A stretch of 64,000 nt of DNA. Source: Porphyrobacter sp. TH134. Lineage in GTDB: Bacteria; Pseudomonadota; Alphaproteobacteria; Sphingomonadales; Sphingomonadaceae. Below the pieces are notes generated by a model. The model ran no database searches, was not told the DNA's origin, and worked only from the letters and a program-made list of their open reading frames with translations. This document shows, one piece after another, positions 1 through 10,508 of the stretch. Each line of letters opens with the position of its first letter. Within the stretch, counting starts at the first letter, position 1. Where the stretch lies: the NCBI RefSeq assembly GCF_002855495.1, contig NZ_PKRO01000010.1:31036-95035 (forward strand), read 5' to 3'. A program made the translations under genes and the position numbers.

Positions 1-1086
1 GAGCAGGCCTTTGTAACGCTTGGCGAACAGGATCATGTGGTGGGGGATGCCGGGCCAGGTGCCTTCCAGCCCAAAGTGCACCACGAACAGCGACGGGCTG
101 AAGCTCTTGCGGTTCAGGCTCTTGGCCATCTGCTTGCCGCGATCGCTGCCCGACAGCAGGTCCTTGTAGGAATGCATGATGTCGGCGTTGCTGGCGACGG
201 CATCAAACCGCTGGCGGAAGCCGCTCTTGGTCTCCACCTCGGTCGCCTTGGTGCCGAGGGTATGCACCTGCACGACCGGATCGCCGACGCGCATCGTGCC
301 GCCGAGCCGCTCGAAATGGCGCACCATGCCCGCGATCAGCCGGTTGGTGCCGCCGCGCGCCCACCACACGCCGCCGTCCTTCTCCAGCTTGTGGATCAGG
401 GCGTAGATCGACGAGGTGTTCATCGGGTTGCCGCCCACCAGCAGCGAATGGAAGCTGAAGGCTTCGCGCAGCTTGGGGTGTTCGATATAGCTCGACACCA
501 TCGAATAGACGCTCCGCCAGGCCTGCTCCTTGATCAGGGCAGGAGCGGCCTTCAGCATCGACTTGAAATCGAGGAACGGCTTGGTGCCGAGCTTGAGATA
601 GCCTTCCTCGTACACCCGTGCCGAATATTCGAGGAACCGGGCATAGCCAGCAACATCCGCCGGGTTCAGCTTGGCGATTTCCGCGTTGAGCTGTTCCTCG
701 TCGTTCGAATATTCGAAGTTGGTGCCATCGGGCCAGTTGAGCCGGTAGAACGGCATGACCTTCATCAGCTCGACATCTTCGGCGATGTCATGGCCGGTCA
801 GCGCCCAGAGTTCCTCAAGGCAAGGCGGATCGGTGATGACCGTCGGCCCGCCATCGAAGGTGAAGCCGTCCCGCTCCCAGAAATAGGCGCGCCCGCCGGG
901 CTTGTCGCGGCTTTCGATCACGGTGGTGGCAATGCCGGCCGATTGCAGCCGGACGGCCAGCGCCATGCCGCCAAAGCCCGAACCGATCACGCAGGCCGTT
1001 TTGCCGGCGTAGCGTTCGGCCATGGCGGGGTTGATGCCCTTACCGGTGGTGGCGCCAGCGATGTTGATTTTCACGTCGGCGTTCAT
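1..1086 (-). CDS. crtI: Phytoene desaturase CrtI (3' end outside window)
   Basis: FAD-dependent desaturase that converts phytoene to lycopene at the membrane, the step before cyclisation by the neighbouring crtY product. The first 362 codons are present and the frame stays open to position 1; the family is usually near 490-500 aa, so about 130 residues lie outside. The N-terminus carries the dinucleotide-binding motif GSGFGGMALA (about residues 35-44), and the visible end reads HHMILFAKRYKGLL, a conserved CrtI stretch. The ATG (1086-1084) overlaps the crtY stop in an ATGA arrangement, so the two are probably translationally coupled in one minus-strand operon. Start and family are confident; an exact product type (three or four desaturations) cannot be told. 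Confidence 0.93.
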   Translation of the reverse strand, partial: MNADVKINIAGATTGKGINPAMAERYAGKTACVIGSGFGGMALAVRLQSAGIATTVIESRDKPGGRAYFWERDGFTFDGGPTVITDPPCLEELWALTGHDIAEDVELMKVMPFYRLNWPDGTNFEYSNDEEQLNAEIAKLNPADVAGYARFLEYSARVYEEGYLKLGTKPFLDFKSMLKAAPALIKEQAWRSVYSMVSSYIEHPKLREAFSFHSLLVGGNPMNTSSIYALIHKLEKDGGVWWARGGTNRLIAGMVRHFERLGGTMRVGDPVVQVHTLGTKATEVETKSGFRQRFDAVASNADIMHSYKDLLSGSDRGKQMAKSLNRKSFSPSLFVVHFGLEGTWPGIPHHMILFAKRYKGLL

Positions 1087-2345
1087 GCCGGGGTCTCCAT
1101 GTTGAAAGGCTTGGCGTCGAGGGGCTTGCCAGAGGAAAACAGCGCACGGATCGCGCGCGGGATAGCTACGGGCGGCTTGCCCGTGAGGATGCGCAGCCGG
1201 TCAGGCCAGGTGGATCGGCCGGCGTAAAAGCGTTCCACCAGCGCGCCGCGCAGCGCGTAGAAATGTTCGAACACCACCACCCGCTTGTCAGGCTCGGCTG
1301 CTTCGAACAGCATCCGGGTCAGCATCCGGTAATAGGCTGTCGCGCGCCAGTGGCGTTTTGACCGGCGGGTGCAGAAAGCGGCGAGTTCATCGCCGGTCAG
1401 CGCCGGACGGCTGGCGATAAGGTGCGCAATGGCCAGCGCATTATCGACCGCAAAGGGCAGAGTGTAACTGGTCAGCGGATGCGAAAAGCCCCCGCGTGCA
1501 CCGGCCAGCGCGACGCCGGGGATGGCGACCTCGGCCAGCGCCGCGTTGAAATCGCCGCCCGAGATCACCGGCAGGATGCCCGCTTCCTGATCGACCACTT
1601 CGCCCTTCCACCCGCGAAGGTGGGCATATTCGGCGATCCGGCCTTTCAACACATCAGCGTCCATCTTGGGCTGATCGGCATAGTAGGTGTCTTCGATGAA
1701 CACGTCGGTCGGCGACAGCGGCAGGACATAGACGAAGCGGTAAGCCGCACCATTGCCATGCGGCGCGAGCTGATCGACATTGGCATCCATGATGATGGGG
1801 CGGGTGAGGCCGTGCGGCGTTTCGCAGCGGAATTGCTGGCCGAGAAACACCTGCCAGCCGCCCGACAGCGCCTTGGAGGGCTTGAACGGGCGGCAATCGA
1901 TCACGCGCTTGGCGGCCAGCCGCTTGCCATCGGCCAGCGTCACCCCGCTCGCATCCAGCTGTGCGGCCTTGGTATCCAGCATCACGGTCTGCGGCGGCAG
2001 CTCGGCCATCAGCTTGGCATGAAATTCGGCGCTGGCGAGCGAGCGGTATGATGTCGGCAAGGTGCGGCCGAGGCGCGGAAAGGTGATGTCGTAGCCTTCG
2101 TCCCAACCGTTGAGATCAAAGCCTGCCATCAGGCCGCGCGCACGCGGCCGGATATCGGTTTCAAACCAGCTCCAGCGATGATGCCCGCCAAAGCTGCGGC
2201 CCGCTTCGATCACCACAAACCGGCAATCCGGGGCGTGGCGGTACAGCGCCAGCGCAATCAGCCCACCTGCAAGCCCGCCGCCGACGATAATCACGTCATA
2301 GGGGGCGGCGCTGTGCGTGCCGGTTGCGTGCGGTGAATCGACCAT
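1083..2345 (-). CDS. crtY: Lycopene beta-cyclase CrtY
   Basis: Cyclises the ends of lycopene to beta-carotene. The protein is 420 aa from the ATG at 2345; a TTG 12 codons upstream would also be in frame, but ATG is preferred and gives a normal family length. Residues 16-28 hold the FAD/NAD-binding motif YDVIIVGGGLAGG, followed by a GGHHRWSWFETDI segment that matches the CrtY GGNHTW-type signature. The C-terminal third has GARGGFSHPLTSYTLPFA, equivalent to the conserved G-x-x-x-x-FHPTTGYSLP region. It is first in the crtY-crtI minus-strand operon and diverges from the MipA-like gene. Confidence 0.93.
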   Translation of the reverse strand: MVDSPHATGTHSAAPYDVIIVGGGLAGGLIALALYRHAPDCRFVVIEAGRSFGGHHRWSWFETDIRPRARGLMAGFDLNGWDEGYDITFPRLGRTLPTSYRSLASAEFHAKLMAELPPQTVMLDTKAAQLDASGVTLADGKRLAAKRVIDCRPFKPSKALSGGWQVFLGQQFRCETPHGLTRPIIMDANVDQLAPHGNGAAYRFVYVLPLSPTDVFIEDTYYADQPKMDADVLKGRIAEYAHLRGWKGEVVDQEAGILPVISGGDFNAALAEVAIPGVALAGARGGFSHPLTSYTLPFAVDNALAIAHLIASRPALTGDELAAFCTRRSKRHWRATAYYRMLTRMLFEAAEPDKRVVVFEHFYALRGALVERFYAGRSTWPDRLRILTGKPPVAIPRAIRALFSSGKPLDAKPFNMETPA

Positions 2346-2474
2346 CGCCTCTGCCCTAGGCCAGCGCCGCGCCCACCGCAATCACTCGCGCGATTCGGAT
2401 GTTGCAACATCACGCAAAAACAATAAGGCGCTCGCCAGACACGCCCACCAACCCCGTCCAAAAGGATTGCCTCC

Positions 2475-3461
2475 GTGACGCTTCGTTCTGCCTTTGGCTC
2501 GCTGGCACCTGCACTTATGATCGCTGCCCTTGGCGCCGCGCCTGTCCTTGCTTCGGAGGGCGAGGCCGATAGTAGCGAAACCGACGCCGAGGCCGCAATG
2601 GACACTGAAGCCGGGCCTGTGGCGGTCTCAGCCCCGTCCGCCCAGCCCGCCATGCCGCCCGCAGCCGCGCCGCCGTTTTCGTTCAGCAAGCCGGTCTATG
2701 ACGAGACCTGGGCGACGATCGGCCTCGGCGTCGGCATGGTGCCGAGCTATGCCGGGTCCAACGATTATATCGCTTTCCCGCTGCCACTGATCGTTGGGCG
2801 GGTCGGCGGGATCGGCATCAGCCCGAATGGGCCGGGCTTTGTCCTCGATGTCAATTCGCCCCCGCCCGCAATGGGCCCGCGCAAGGGCGCGCGCGTGGCC
2901 TTTGGTCCGGCCTTCCGCTTCCGCAATGATCGCAACAACCGCATCAGCGACGAAGTGGTCGCGCGCGCCGGCAAGCTCGATGCCGCGCTGGAAGTGGGCG
3001 GCAATGTCGCGGTGACCTTTCCCAATGTGTTCAAGACCTTCGACCAGCTGGGCTTTGGCGTGCAGGCGCGCTGGGATGTGCTGGGCGCCCACAGCGGCAT
3101 GATTGTCGAACCCCAGATCACCTACCGCGCGCCCGTGGGCCGCAGTTTCGCGCTGCAAGTGCAGGCGAGCGCCGAATTCGTCGATGACAGTTTTGCCGAT
3201 TACTATTTCACCGTGAACCCCGCGCAGGCGCTGGCCACCGGCCTGCCGCAGTTTCGCGCCGATGGCGGCCTCAATCGCATGGGGACAGTGGCGATCCTGA
3301 CCTATGATCTTGATGGCAAGCCCCTGAGCGGCGGCTGGGCGATCACCGGGGTCGGCGGCTATTCGCGCCTCATCGGGGACAGTTCGGACACGCCCTACAC
3401 CGCGCTGCGGGGCGATTCCGATCAGTTCATTATCGGTCTGGGGCTGGCCTACACCTTTTGA
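2475..3461 (+). CDS. MipA/OmpV family outer membrane protein
   Basis: Predicted outer-membrane beta-barrel of 328 aa. It starts at a GTG with an AAGGA Shine-Dalgarno eight bases upstream, and residues 1-27 look like a Sec signal peptide ending before SEGEAD. An Ala/Pro/Glu-rich linker follows, and then a barrel with family features: VGMVPSYAGSNDY near the start of the barrel, FGPAFRFRNDRNNR, and the ending FIIGLGLAYTF, with a terminal aromatic typical of outer-membrane barrels. MipA/OmpV proteins are described as murein-hydrolase scaffold or antigen proteins, but the specific role here is unknown. Divergent from crtY. Confidence 0.85.
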   Translation: MTLRSAFGSLAPALMIAALGAAPVLASEGEADSSETDAEAAMDTEAGPVAVSAPSAQPAMPPAAAPPFSFSKPVYDETWATIGLGVGMVPSYAGSNDYIAFPLPLIVGRVGGIGISPNGPGFVLDVNSPPPAMGPRKGARVAFGPAFRFRNDRNNRISDEVVARAGKLDAALEVGGNVAVTFPNVFKTFDQLGFGVQARWDVLGAHSGMIVEPQITYRAPVGRSFALQVQASAEFVDDSFADYYFTVNPAQALATGLPQFRADGGLNRMGTVAILTYDLDGKPLSGGWAITGVGGYSRLIGDSSDTPYTALRGDSDQFIIGLGLAYTF

Positions 3462-3552
3462 TGGCGGGCCGCCTGCGCACCCCCCTTGCCAAGCGCCGGG
3501 CCTGAGCGCATCAGACCCCAAAGCCGGATAGCGGCGTGGGGAGTTTGAAGAC

Positions 3553-4836
3553 ATGGCAAAACTGGGCCGCGCGTGGGCGCTATCTGTGGGGACGATTTTG
3601 GCTGGGCTGGCGGGCGCACCGCTGCTGGCTGAAACCGTGGCGATCCGGGCAGGCGCGGTGATCACCGATGCCGCTGCCGAGCCGAGCGGGGCTGCCACGA
3701 TCCTCGTTACCGACGGCAAGATCGTGTCGATCACATCTGGTCACGGTGCCGTGACCGCTGATCGCGAAATCGACCTCAAGACCAAGACCGTGTTGCCCGG
3801 TCTGATCGATCTCCACACCCACCTGACCGGCGATCCGGGCGGCGATTTCTGGAAGGAAGCGACCGAGCCTGACGAATGGGGCGTGGTTGTGGGCGCCAAG
3901 AACGCGCGGATCACGGCGCTGGCCGGGTTCACCACCGTGCGCGAAGCGGGCAGCGGCAAGGATACGGCCTTCTCGCTGCGGCGCGGCACAGCCGAAGGGC
4001 TGGTGCCGGGGCCGCGCATTGTAGCCGCCGGCCCGGCGCTGGCGATCATTGGCGGCCATGCCGACGTCAATGGCTTCCGCTCCGAAGTTAACGAACTGCT
4101 CGATTCCGGCTTTACCTGCACCGGCGCAGTGGAATGTGCGGCCAAGGTGCGGCTGGCCAGCCAGAACGGATCGGACGTCATCAAGATCACGGCCACCGGG
4201 GGCGTTTTGAGCCAGCAGGGCCGCGGGCTGGAGGCGCACTTTACTTCGGAAGAGATGAAGGCGATTGCTGACACCGCCCACTCGCTCGGGCTGAAGGTAA
4301 TGGCCCATGCCCACGGTGCGCGCGGGATCCAGCAGGCTGCCGAAGCGGGCATCGATTCGATCGAGCACGGCACCTGTCTCGATGAGGCCGCGGCCAAGGC
4401 GATGAAGGCCAATGGCACCGTGCTGGTGCCGACCCTGATGGCGCTGGAAGGCGTCAGCGAAGGGCTGGGCAAGGGCGTCTATACCCCCGTGGTCGAAGAC
4501 AAGATCCGCGCGGTGCAGCCGCTGATGAACTCCCTCGTCGCGCGCGCCCGCCAATATGGCGTGACGGTCGCCTTCGGCACAGACGCAGGCGTGTACCAGC
4601 ACGGCCGCAATGGTGAGGAACTGGCACTTATGAAGAAGCAGGGCATGACCGACCGCGAAGTGCTGGCCAGCGCCACCACGGTGGCGGCCAAGGTGCTCGG
4701 CATGGACAACCAGATTGGCAAGCTCGCCCCCGGCTTTTCGGCGGACATCATCGCGGTGGACGGCAATCCGCTCAGTGATGTGACCGTGCTGGAAAAGGTC
4801 GACTTCGTGATGGTGCGGGGCCGGGTGATCGAGTGA
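3553..4836 (+). CDS. Secreted metal-dependent amidohydrolase
   Basis: Amidohydrolase-superfamily enzyme of 427 aa, of the exported Xaa-Pro dipeptidase/imidazolonepropionase-like type. A signal peptide covers about residues 1-25 (ending LLAET). The binuclear metal set is complete: H88 and H90 in DLHTHL, a probable carboxylated K211 in DVIKITATGG, H252 and H254 in MAHAHG, H272 in SIEHG and D344 in FGTDAG. Family members hydrolyse dipeptides or related cyclic amides; the substrate cannot be assigned from sequence. It stands alone upstream of the TPP riboswitch. Confidence 0.85.
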   Translation: MAKLGRAWALSVGTILAGLAGAPLLAETVAIRAGAVITDAAAEPSGAATILVTDGKIVSITSGHGAVTADREIDLKTKTVLPGLIDLHTHLTGDPGGDFWKEATEPDEWGVVVGAKNARITALAGFTTVREAGSGKDTAFSLRRGTAEGLVPGPRIVAAGPALAIIGGHADVNGFRSEVNELLDSGFTCTGAVECAAKVRLASQNGSDVIKITATGGVLSQQGRGLEAHFTSEEMKAIADTAHSLGLKVMAHAHGARGIQQAAEAGIDSIEHGTCLDEAAAKAMKANGTVLVPTLMALEGVSEGLGKGVYTPVVEDKIRAVQPLMNSLVARARQYGVTVAFGTDAGVYQHGRNGEELALMKKQGMTDREVLASATTVAAKVLGMDNQIGKLAPGFSADIIAVDGNPLSDVTVLEKVDFVMVRGRVIE

Positions 4837-4874
4837 GGCTCGACACCCCCGCACAAACTCTCTAATCCATCGCC

Positions 4875-6923
<2,049 letters not shown>

Positions 6924-6982
6924 GAGCAAGGGGCGGCGGGCCGGATCGGCGCGCCGTCCCGCCTCCTGTCAGCGGTCGCGGA

Positions 6983-7612
6983 TCACCAGCCCCACGGTGC
7001 AGGCGGCGGGGTGACGGGCCGGGTGAGATCGAACTCCACCCGGAACAGGCGGCCCGCGCGGCTCAGCTGGTAGGTGTAGGTCGCCGGGGTGATCTCGACG
7101 CGCCACACATTGGTGACCGACGCCGTCCGCCCGCCCGCGCGGAACAGCGCGATGCTTTCCTGATCCACCGGGAAGTCCTGCGCGCCCGCCGTGCCGCCAT
7201 CCGCCGTGTCCCCGCCATACAGCGTTACCGCATCATGCGTTCCGTCGGCGTGGCGGTGATCGTGCTTCAGCCGGAGGCCTGCCGCGGTGCGGGTGATGAG
7301 CCAGGTGCGCGAGCGGTCCCACGTGCCGTCCTGCCCCCGCACATGGAACGGGATCGCCATGCGGCCTGCCGAGCATTCGCGAAAATGCACCACCATCGCC
7401 GCGCCCGCCATGTCGGCATCGGCCGCATCGGAGGAGACGAGGCGGCCCGCATAGGCCTTGCCGCAATGGCTGGCCAGCGCGGCCATGAAGTCGCCTTGGG
7501 GATCGCTCCGGCCTGTCGCGGGGGAAACGCAGGCCGCCAGCGCCAGCAGCGGAGCGAGCAGGGCGGCAGGGCGAAGCGCGGCGGCGCAAAAGGCGGGGGT
7601 GACATGCATCAT
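6983..7612 (-). CDS. Putative lipoprotein of unknown function
   Basis: A 209-aa protein read from ATG 7612 (a second ATG directly follows). Residues 1-28 form a lipoprotein signal with lipobox LALAAC (Cys28). The body has no motif I can assign. It contains an HFRECSAGRMAIPF segment and ends in a Pro-rich APWGW tail. The frame is open further upstream, but that part runs into a palindromic repeat and is unlikely to be coding. Convergent with thiC. Function unknown; the cell-envelope location is inferred from the lipobox. Confidence 0.7.
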   Translation of the reverse strand: MMHVTPAFCAAALRPAALLAPLLALAACVSPATGRSDPQGDFMAALASHCGKAYAGRLVSSDAADADMAGAAMVVHFRECSAGRMAIPFHVRGQDGTWDRSRTWLITRTAAGLRLKHDHRHADGTHDAVTLYGGDTADGGTAGAQDFPVDQESIALFRAGGRTASVTNVWRVEITPATYTYQLSRAGRLFRVEFDLTRPVTPPPAPWGW

Positions 7613-7663
7613 GCCGCCCGTCCTGAAGGCTGGCGTCGCAAATGGCAAATCCGCGCGTTTCTT

Positions 7664-7798
7664 CCCCCCTTCCCACGGGGAGGGGCCGGGGGTGGGGGCT
7701 CGGCGGCGAGAGGGCAAGACGTCATTTCGAGCGCCGCAAACCCATCCCCAACCCGTTGACGCTGCGCGCCAGCTTCGCTTCCCCTGAAGGGAAGGGGC
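7664..7798. repeat. Intergenic palindromic repeat pair
   Basis: Two related inverted copies: CCCTTCCCACGGGGAGGG with a following GGGGGTGGG block at about 7667-7697, and the reverse-oriented CCCATCCCCAACCC with TTCCCCTGAAGGGAAGGGG at about 7741-7798. Arms of this type recur between genes in many sphingomonad genomes (from memory). It lies upstream of the lipoprotein gene and downstream of the small basic gene. Confidence 0.6.
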
Positions 7799-7807
7799 AA
7801 TCCCCCG

Positions 7808-7942
7808 TCAGCTGTTCTTCATGTTCTCCAGCCCCTTGATCCCACCGGGCTTGGTGCTGGGCTGGCTGGCGTTGAGCTTCGGCCCCTTGTCCGCTTTAGG
7901 CTTACGCGCTTCGCGGCTCTTCTTCTGTTGGCCCTTGGCCAT
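7808..7942 (-). CDS. Small basic protein (44 aa), hypothetical
   Basis: Short reading frame of 44 aa starting MAKGQQKKSREARKPKADKG and ending KGLENMKNS. It is rich in Lys and Arg and has no cysteine or membrane segment. ATG at 7942 is preceded by GGAAAACCT, a weak Shine-Dalgarno. The lysine-rich, ordered composition and a proper start and stop argue that it is translated. It could be a nucleic-acid or ribosome-associated peptide, but nothing in the sequence shows that. The next feature downstream is the palindromic repeat at 7664-7798. Confidence 0.6.
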   Translation of the reverse strand: MAKGQQKKSREARKPKADKGPKLNASQPSTKPGGIKGLENMKNS

Positions 7943-8166
7943 AGGTTTTCCGATCAGGGGCGAGATGCCCGAGCGCGGGCGTGGGCCTGATGGGGGGTGG
8001 TGTCAATGTGGGGGAGGGTCATCTCACGTATGCGGTAACCAGATCCTCGATACCGGCAAAGGCGACTACGCCGATACGAGCGCAAGGCGGAATTCTAGCC
8101 TGATAGTGGACATTGCAGCGATCTGCGCTATCGTTACCACAAGAGAGTCAAGAGGTTGAGCTTGTT

Positions 8167-9345
8167 GTGATCGAAGAGCTATCTATTTCACATTACAAGT
8201 CGATTTTCGAAGGTTCCGTTCGCCTGAAGCGCGCTAACGTGTTGGTCGGCAAAAATGGCAGCGGAAAATCTAATATCGTTGATGCACTTGCGTTTCTATC
8301 TGACATCGCAAACGAAGATCTTGATTATGCGATGACACGCCGACATGGCGCCGACAGCATTCGCCAATACTCTAAATATAAACCTTATCATGTTACAATT
8401 GAAGTAAAAATAAGAGATGATAATGGTTTTGGGCAATACAGAATAACATTTTCATCTTCAAGAAATTCCTACCGAATTATTGACGAGATGATCGAGTGGA
8501 ACGGTAAGGCGCCGTGGTTTAAGGAAGAAATCCATACCTTGATTAAAAGAAATAGGTTGGGAAATTTAGAATACACGACGACTGCAGAAAAAATTGAAAT
8601 CAGTGAATCTGATGAGGAAAGACTTTTTAAATTAGATGGAGTAACGTCTTTACTATATCGGGTCTCTCGTGCTTATCATGACTTATTTTTCTTTGTAATT
8701 CCGGTCCAAGCAGAGTTGCAATCGCTTTCCTCCTATAGTATATTTCCCAATACAATTAGGGCTCCTCAGGCTGTTTCTCGATCTGTCGATCTTGAGCACG
8801 ATGGCAGTAATATTGCGGCGATAATCAAGCAATTAACTCCTCAGCGGAGGAAGAGATTAGTAAAAGATTTGCGTGTGGTGCTTCCGAGCCTCGTAAACAT
8901 CACAACAAAATCGGCTGCCGGTTACTACGTGCCATCATTCTTGGTTAGGGACAAAGTCAGCGGAGAGACGCATGAGTTGAATATGTCGCAAATATCGGAT
9001 GGGACATTGAGGATTTTAGGGATACTGGTTGCACTGAATCAGAATAACGCGCCGTCGAAAATTATATTGGAAGAGCCCGAACAGATGATACATCCAGCGC
9101 TTCTTCAATTAATTAAAGATGCTATCGATAATTACCTCAACGATCGTGAAAACGGTCAAGTGTTCGTGACAACTCATAGCTCATTATTGATGGATTTATT
9201 TAAAGTGAGTGAGGTCATTGCTGTGCAGAATGACGGGCATTCCACCCAATTTGGTGAAGTGTCATTGAGGCAAAAGACTGTCGTTGCAGAAGGATTAATG
9301 ACTTTAGGGGACGTTCTTTTAGCCGAAGGATTGGATGTTGCCTGA
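8167..9345 (+). CDS. AAA (ABC/RecF-like) ATPase, putative defence module
   Basis: 392 aa from the GTG at 8167, which follows AGAGG eleven bases upstream; a TTG at 8113 is an alternative. Walker A is GKNGSGKS (residues 28-35), an ABC-type signature reads ISDGT (276-280), Walker B is IILEEPEQ (299-306), and a switch histidine lies in TTHSS (H337). This is the AAA_21/OLD-like layout without a fused TOPRIM domain. The downstream gene overlaps by 11 nt and supplies a TOPRIM-like protein, so the two probably form one complex. Codon use is visibly AT-rich compared with all flanking genes, which suggests transfer. An anti-phage role is inference. Confidence 0.85.
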   Translation: MIEELSISHYKSIFEGSVRLKRANVLVGKNGSGKSNIVDALAFLSDIANEDLDYAMTRRHGADSIRQYSKYKPYHVTIEVKIRDDNGFGQYRITFSSSRNSYRIIDEMIEWNGKAPWFKEEIHTLIKRNRLGNLEYTTTAEKIEISESDEERLFKLDGVTSLLYRVSRAYHDLFFFVIPVQAELQSLSSYSIFPNTIRAPQAVSRSVDLEHDGSNIAAIIKQLTPQRRKRLVKDLRVVLPSLVNITTKSAAGYYVPSFLVRDKVSGETHELNMSQISDGTLRILGILVALNQNNAPSKIILEEPEQMIHPALLQLIKDAIDNYLNDRENGQVFVTTHSSLLMDLFKVSEVIAVQNDGHSTQFGEVSLRQKTVVAEGLMTLGDVLLAEGLDVA

Positions 9346-9943
9346 TCTAGTTCTGATCGTTGAAGGGCATGGCGATGTCGTGGCGATGCCACACGTTGTC
9401 GCAAAAATAGGGGCGTCATGCGGGCTGCCGCTGTACACAAGTCGGCCAATACGTTCGCGCGGCTGGGGTTCAATCAAGAAAGCGGGTGGCTTAGAGGGTT
9501 TTGTCCAGCTTGCCGCCTCTCGTCATGGATGTGAGCGAGTGCTGATAGTCGTTGATCTCGACGATGGCTGTCCCGTGACAGAGCGTGGTTTACTTGCCGG
9601 CCGAATTGATAAACTTCATGAGCGATACGGGGTGTCGATCGAAATTTGCTTCTGTATTCGTGAATTTGAAGCATGGCTTCTGGCGTCTTTGGAAGAATTG
9701 CCGGAGTCGGATTTAAAGCCAGGACTAGATTTACCGATTGAACGGCACGATCTTATACGAGATGCAAAGGGATCATTGCGCAAGTTTCTTGAGGACGGCT
9801 ACAGTGAAACAGCAGACCAAGGCGAGTTGGCTAAGAGAATTGACCCTTCCAAACTCTACCAGCGAGACAGATCCTTTCGCCGGTTTGTAAAGGCCACAAC
9901 TGGAATCGAGTATCCTGATCTTGATCTGATGCTGGCGCTATAA
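9335..9943 (+). CDS. DUF4276 (TOPRIM-like) protein, partner of ATPase
   Basis: 202 aa, beginning at an ATG that overlaps the ATPase gene by 11 nt, which implies translational coupling. A TOPRIM-type acidic set is visible: E10 in LIVEGHGD, the D74-x-D76 pair in IVVDLDDGCP, and the REFEAW block at 109-114 that I recall as typical of DUF4276. Family members travel with AAA ATPases in variable genomic islands. A nuclease activity directed by the ATPase is likely but not demonstrated. The gene is lower in GC than its neighbours, and ordinary chromosomal sequence resumes immediately after its stop. Confidence 0.78.
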   Translation: MLPDLVLIVEGHGDVVAMPHVVAKIGASCGLPLYTSRPIRSRGWGSIKKAGGLEGFVQLAASRHGCERVLIVVDLDDGCPVTERGLLAGRIDKLHERYGVSIEICFCIREFEAWLLASLEELPESDLKPGLDLPIERHDLIRDAKGSLRKFLEDGYSETADQGELAKRIDPSKLYQRDRSFRRFVKATTGIEYPDLDLMLAL

Positions 9944-9969
9944 CTTCCCCCGATTTCTTTCACCCCCCA

Positions 9970-10422
9970 TCACCCCATCCCCACCAGCACCCGGTCCAGC
10001 GCCTGCAAAAACCGCGACCGATCCGCCTTCCCGAACGGTGCAGGGCCACCCCCAACCCCGTCCATCCCGGCGCGCAAATCAGCCATGATCGCGCGGGTCG
10101 CAATCGCGCCGCCAATACTGGCCGCCGTAAACTCCTCGCCGTTATGTTTCAGCACCCGCGCGCCGGCTTTCAGGCAGCGGTCGGCCAGCAGGATGTCGGC
10201 GGTCACCACCACCGACCGCGCATCCGCCGCCTCCGCAATCCAGTCGTCCGCCGCGTCGAAGCCATCGCTCACCACCACACGCTTCACTCGCGGGCTGTCG
10301 GGAATGCGGAACGGGGCGTTGCTGACCACGCGGACTTCGGCGCGGAACCGCTCGGCGACGCGGTAGATTTCGTCCTTTACCGGGCAGGCGTCGGCGTCGA
10401 TCAGGATGGTGATGGATGTCAT
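9970..10422 (-). CDS. YaiI/YqxD (DUF188) family protein
   Basis: 150 aa matching the UPF0178/DUF188 family, a PIN-like fold with conserved acidic residues. The N-terminus reads ITILIDADACPVK, followed by FRIPDSPRVK, VVTADILLADRCL and the C-terminal GGGPAPFGKADRSRF, all family hallmarks. The biochemical role of the family is not settled. It flanks the AT-rich ATPase island on the right and is not part of it by composition. Confidence 0.9.
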   Translation of the reverse strand: MTSITILIDADACPVKDEIYRVAERFRAEVRVVSNAPFRIPDSPRVKRVVVSDGFDAADDWIAEAADARSVVVTADILLADRCLKAGARVLKHNGEEFTAASIGGAIATRAIMADLRAGMDGVGGGPAPFGKADRSRFLQALDRVLVGMG

Positions 10423-10508
10423 CGCGCTGCTCTAGCCGAGCGGTATGCGTGCGGTAAGGGGTGCGAGCCCTCTTTCCTACTTGGCTGTTCTGGCGTCATC
10501 CTGCCCGG

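Noticed and set aside
37..1227. Long plus-strand open frame opposite crtI
   Set aside because: Antisense shadow of the CrtI frame in a GC-rich sequence; no start context and no family features.
7943..8166. Attachment site or tRNA next to the AT-rich ATPase island
   Set aside because: No tRNA-like structure and no matching direct repeats could be found by eye on either side.
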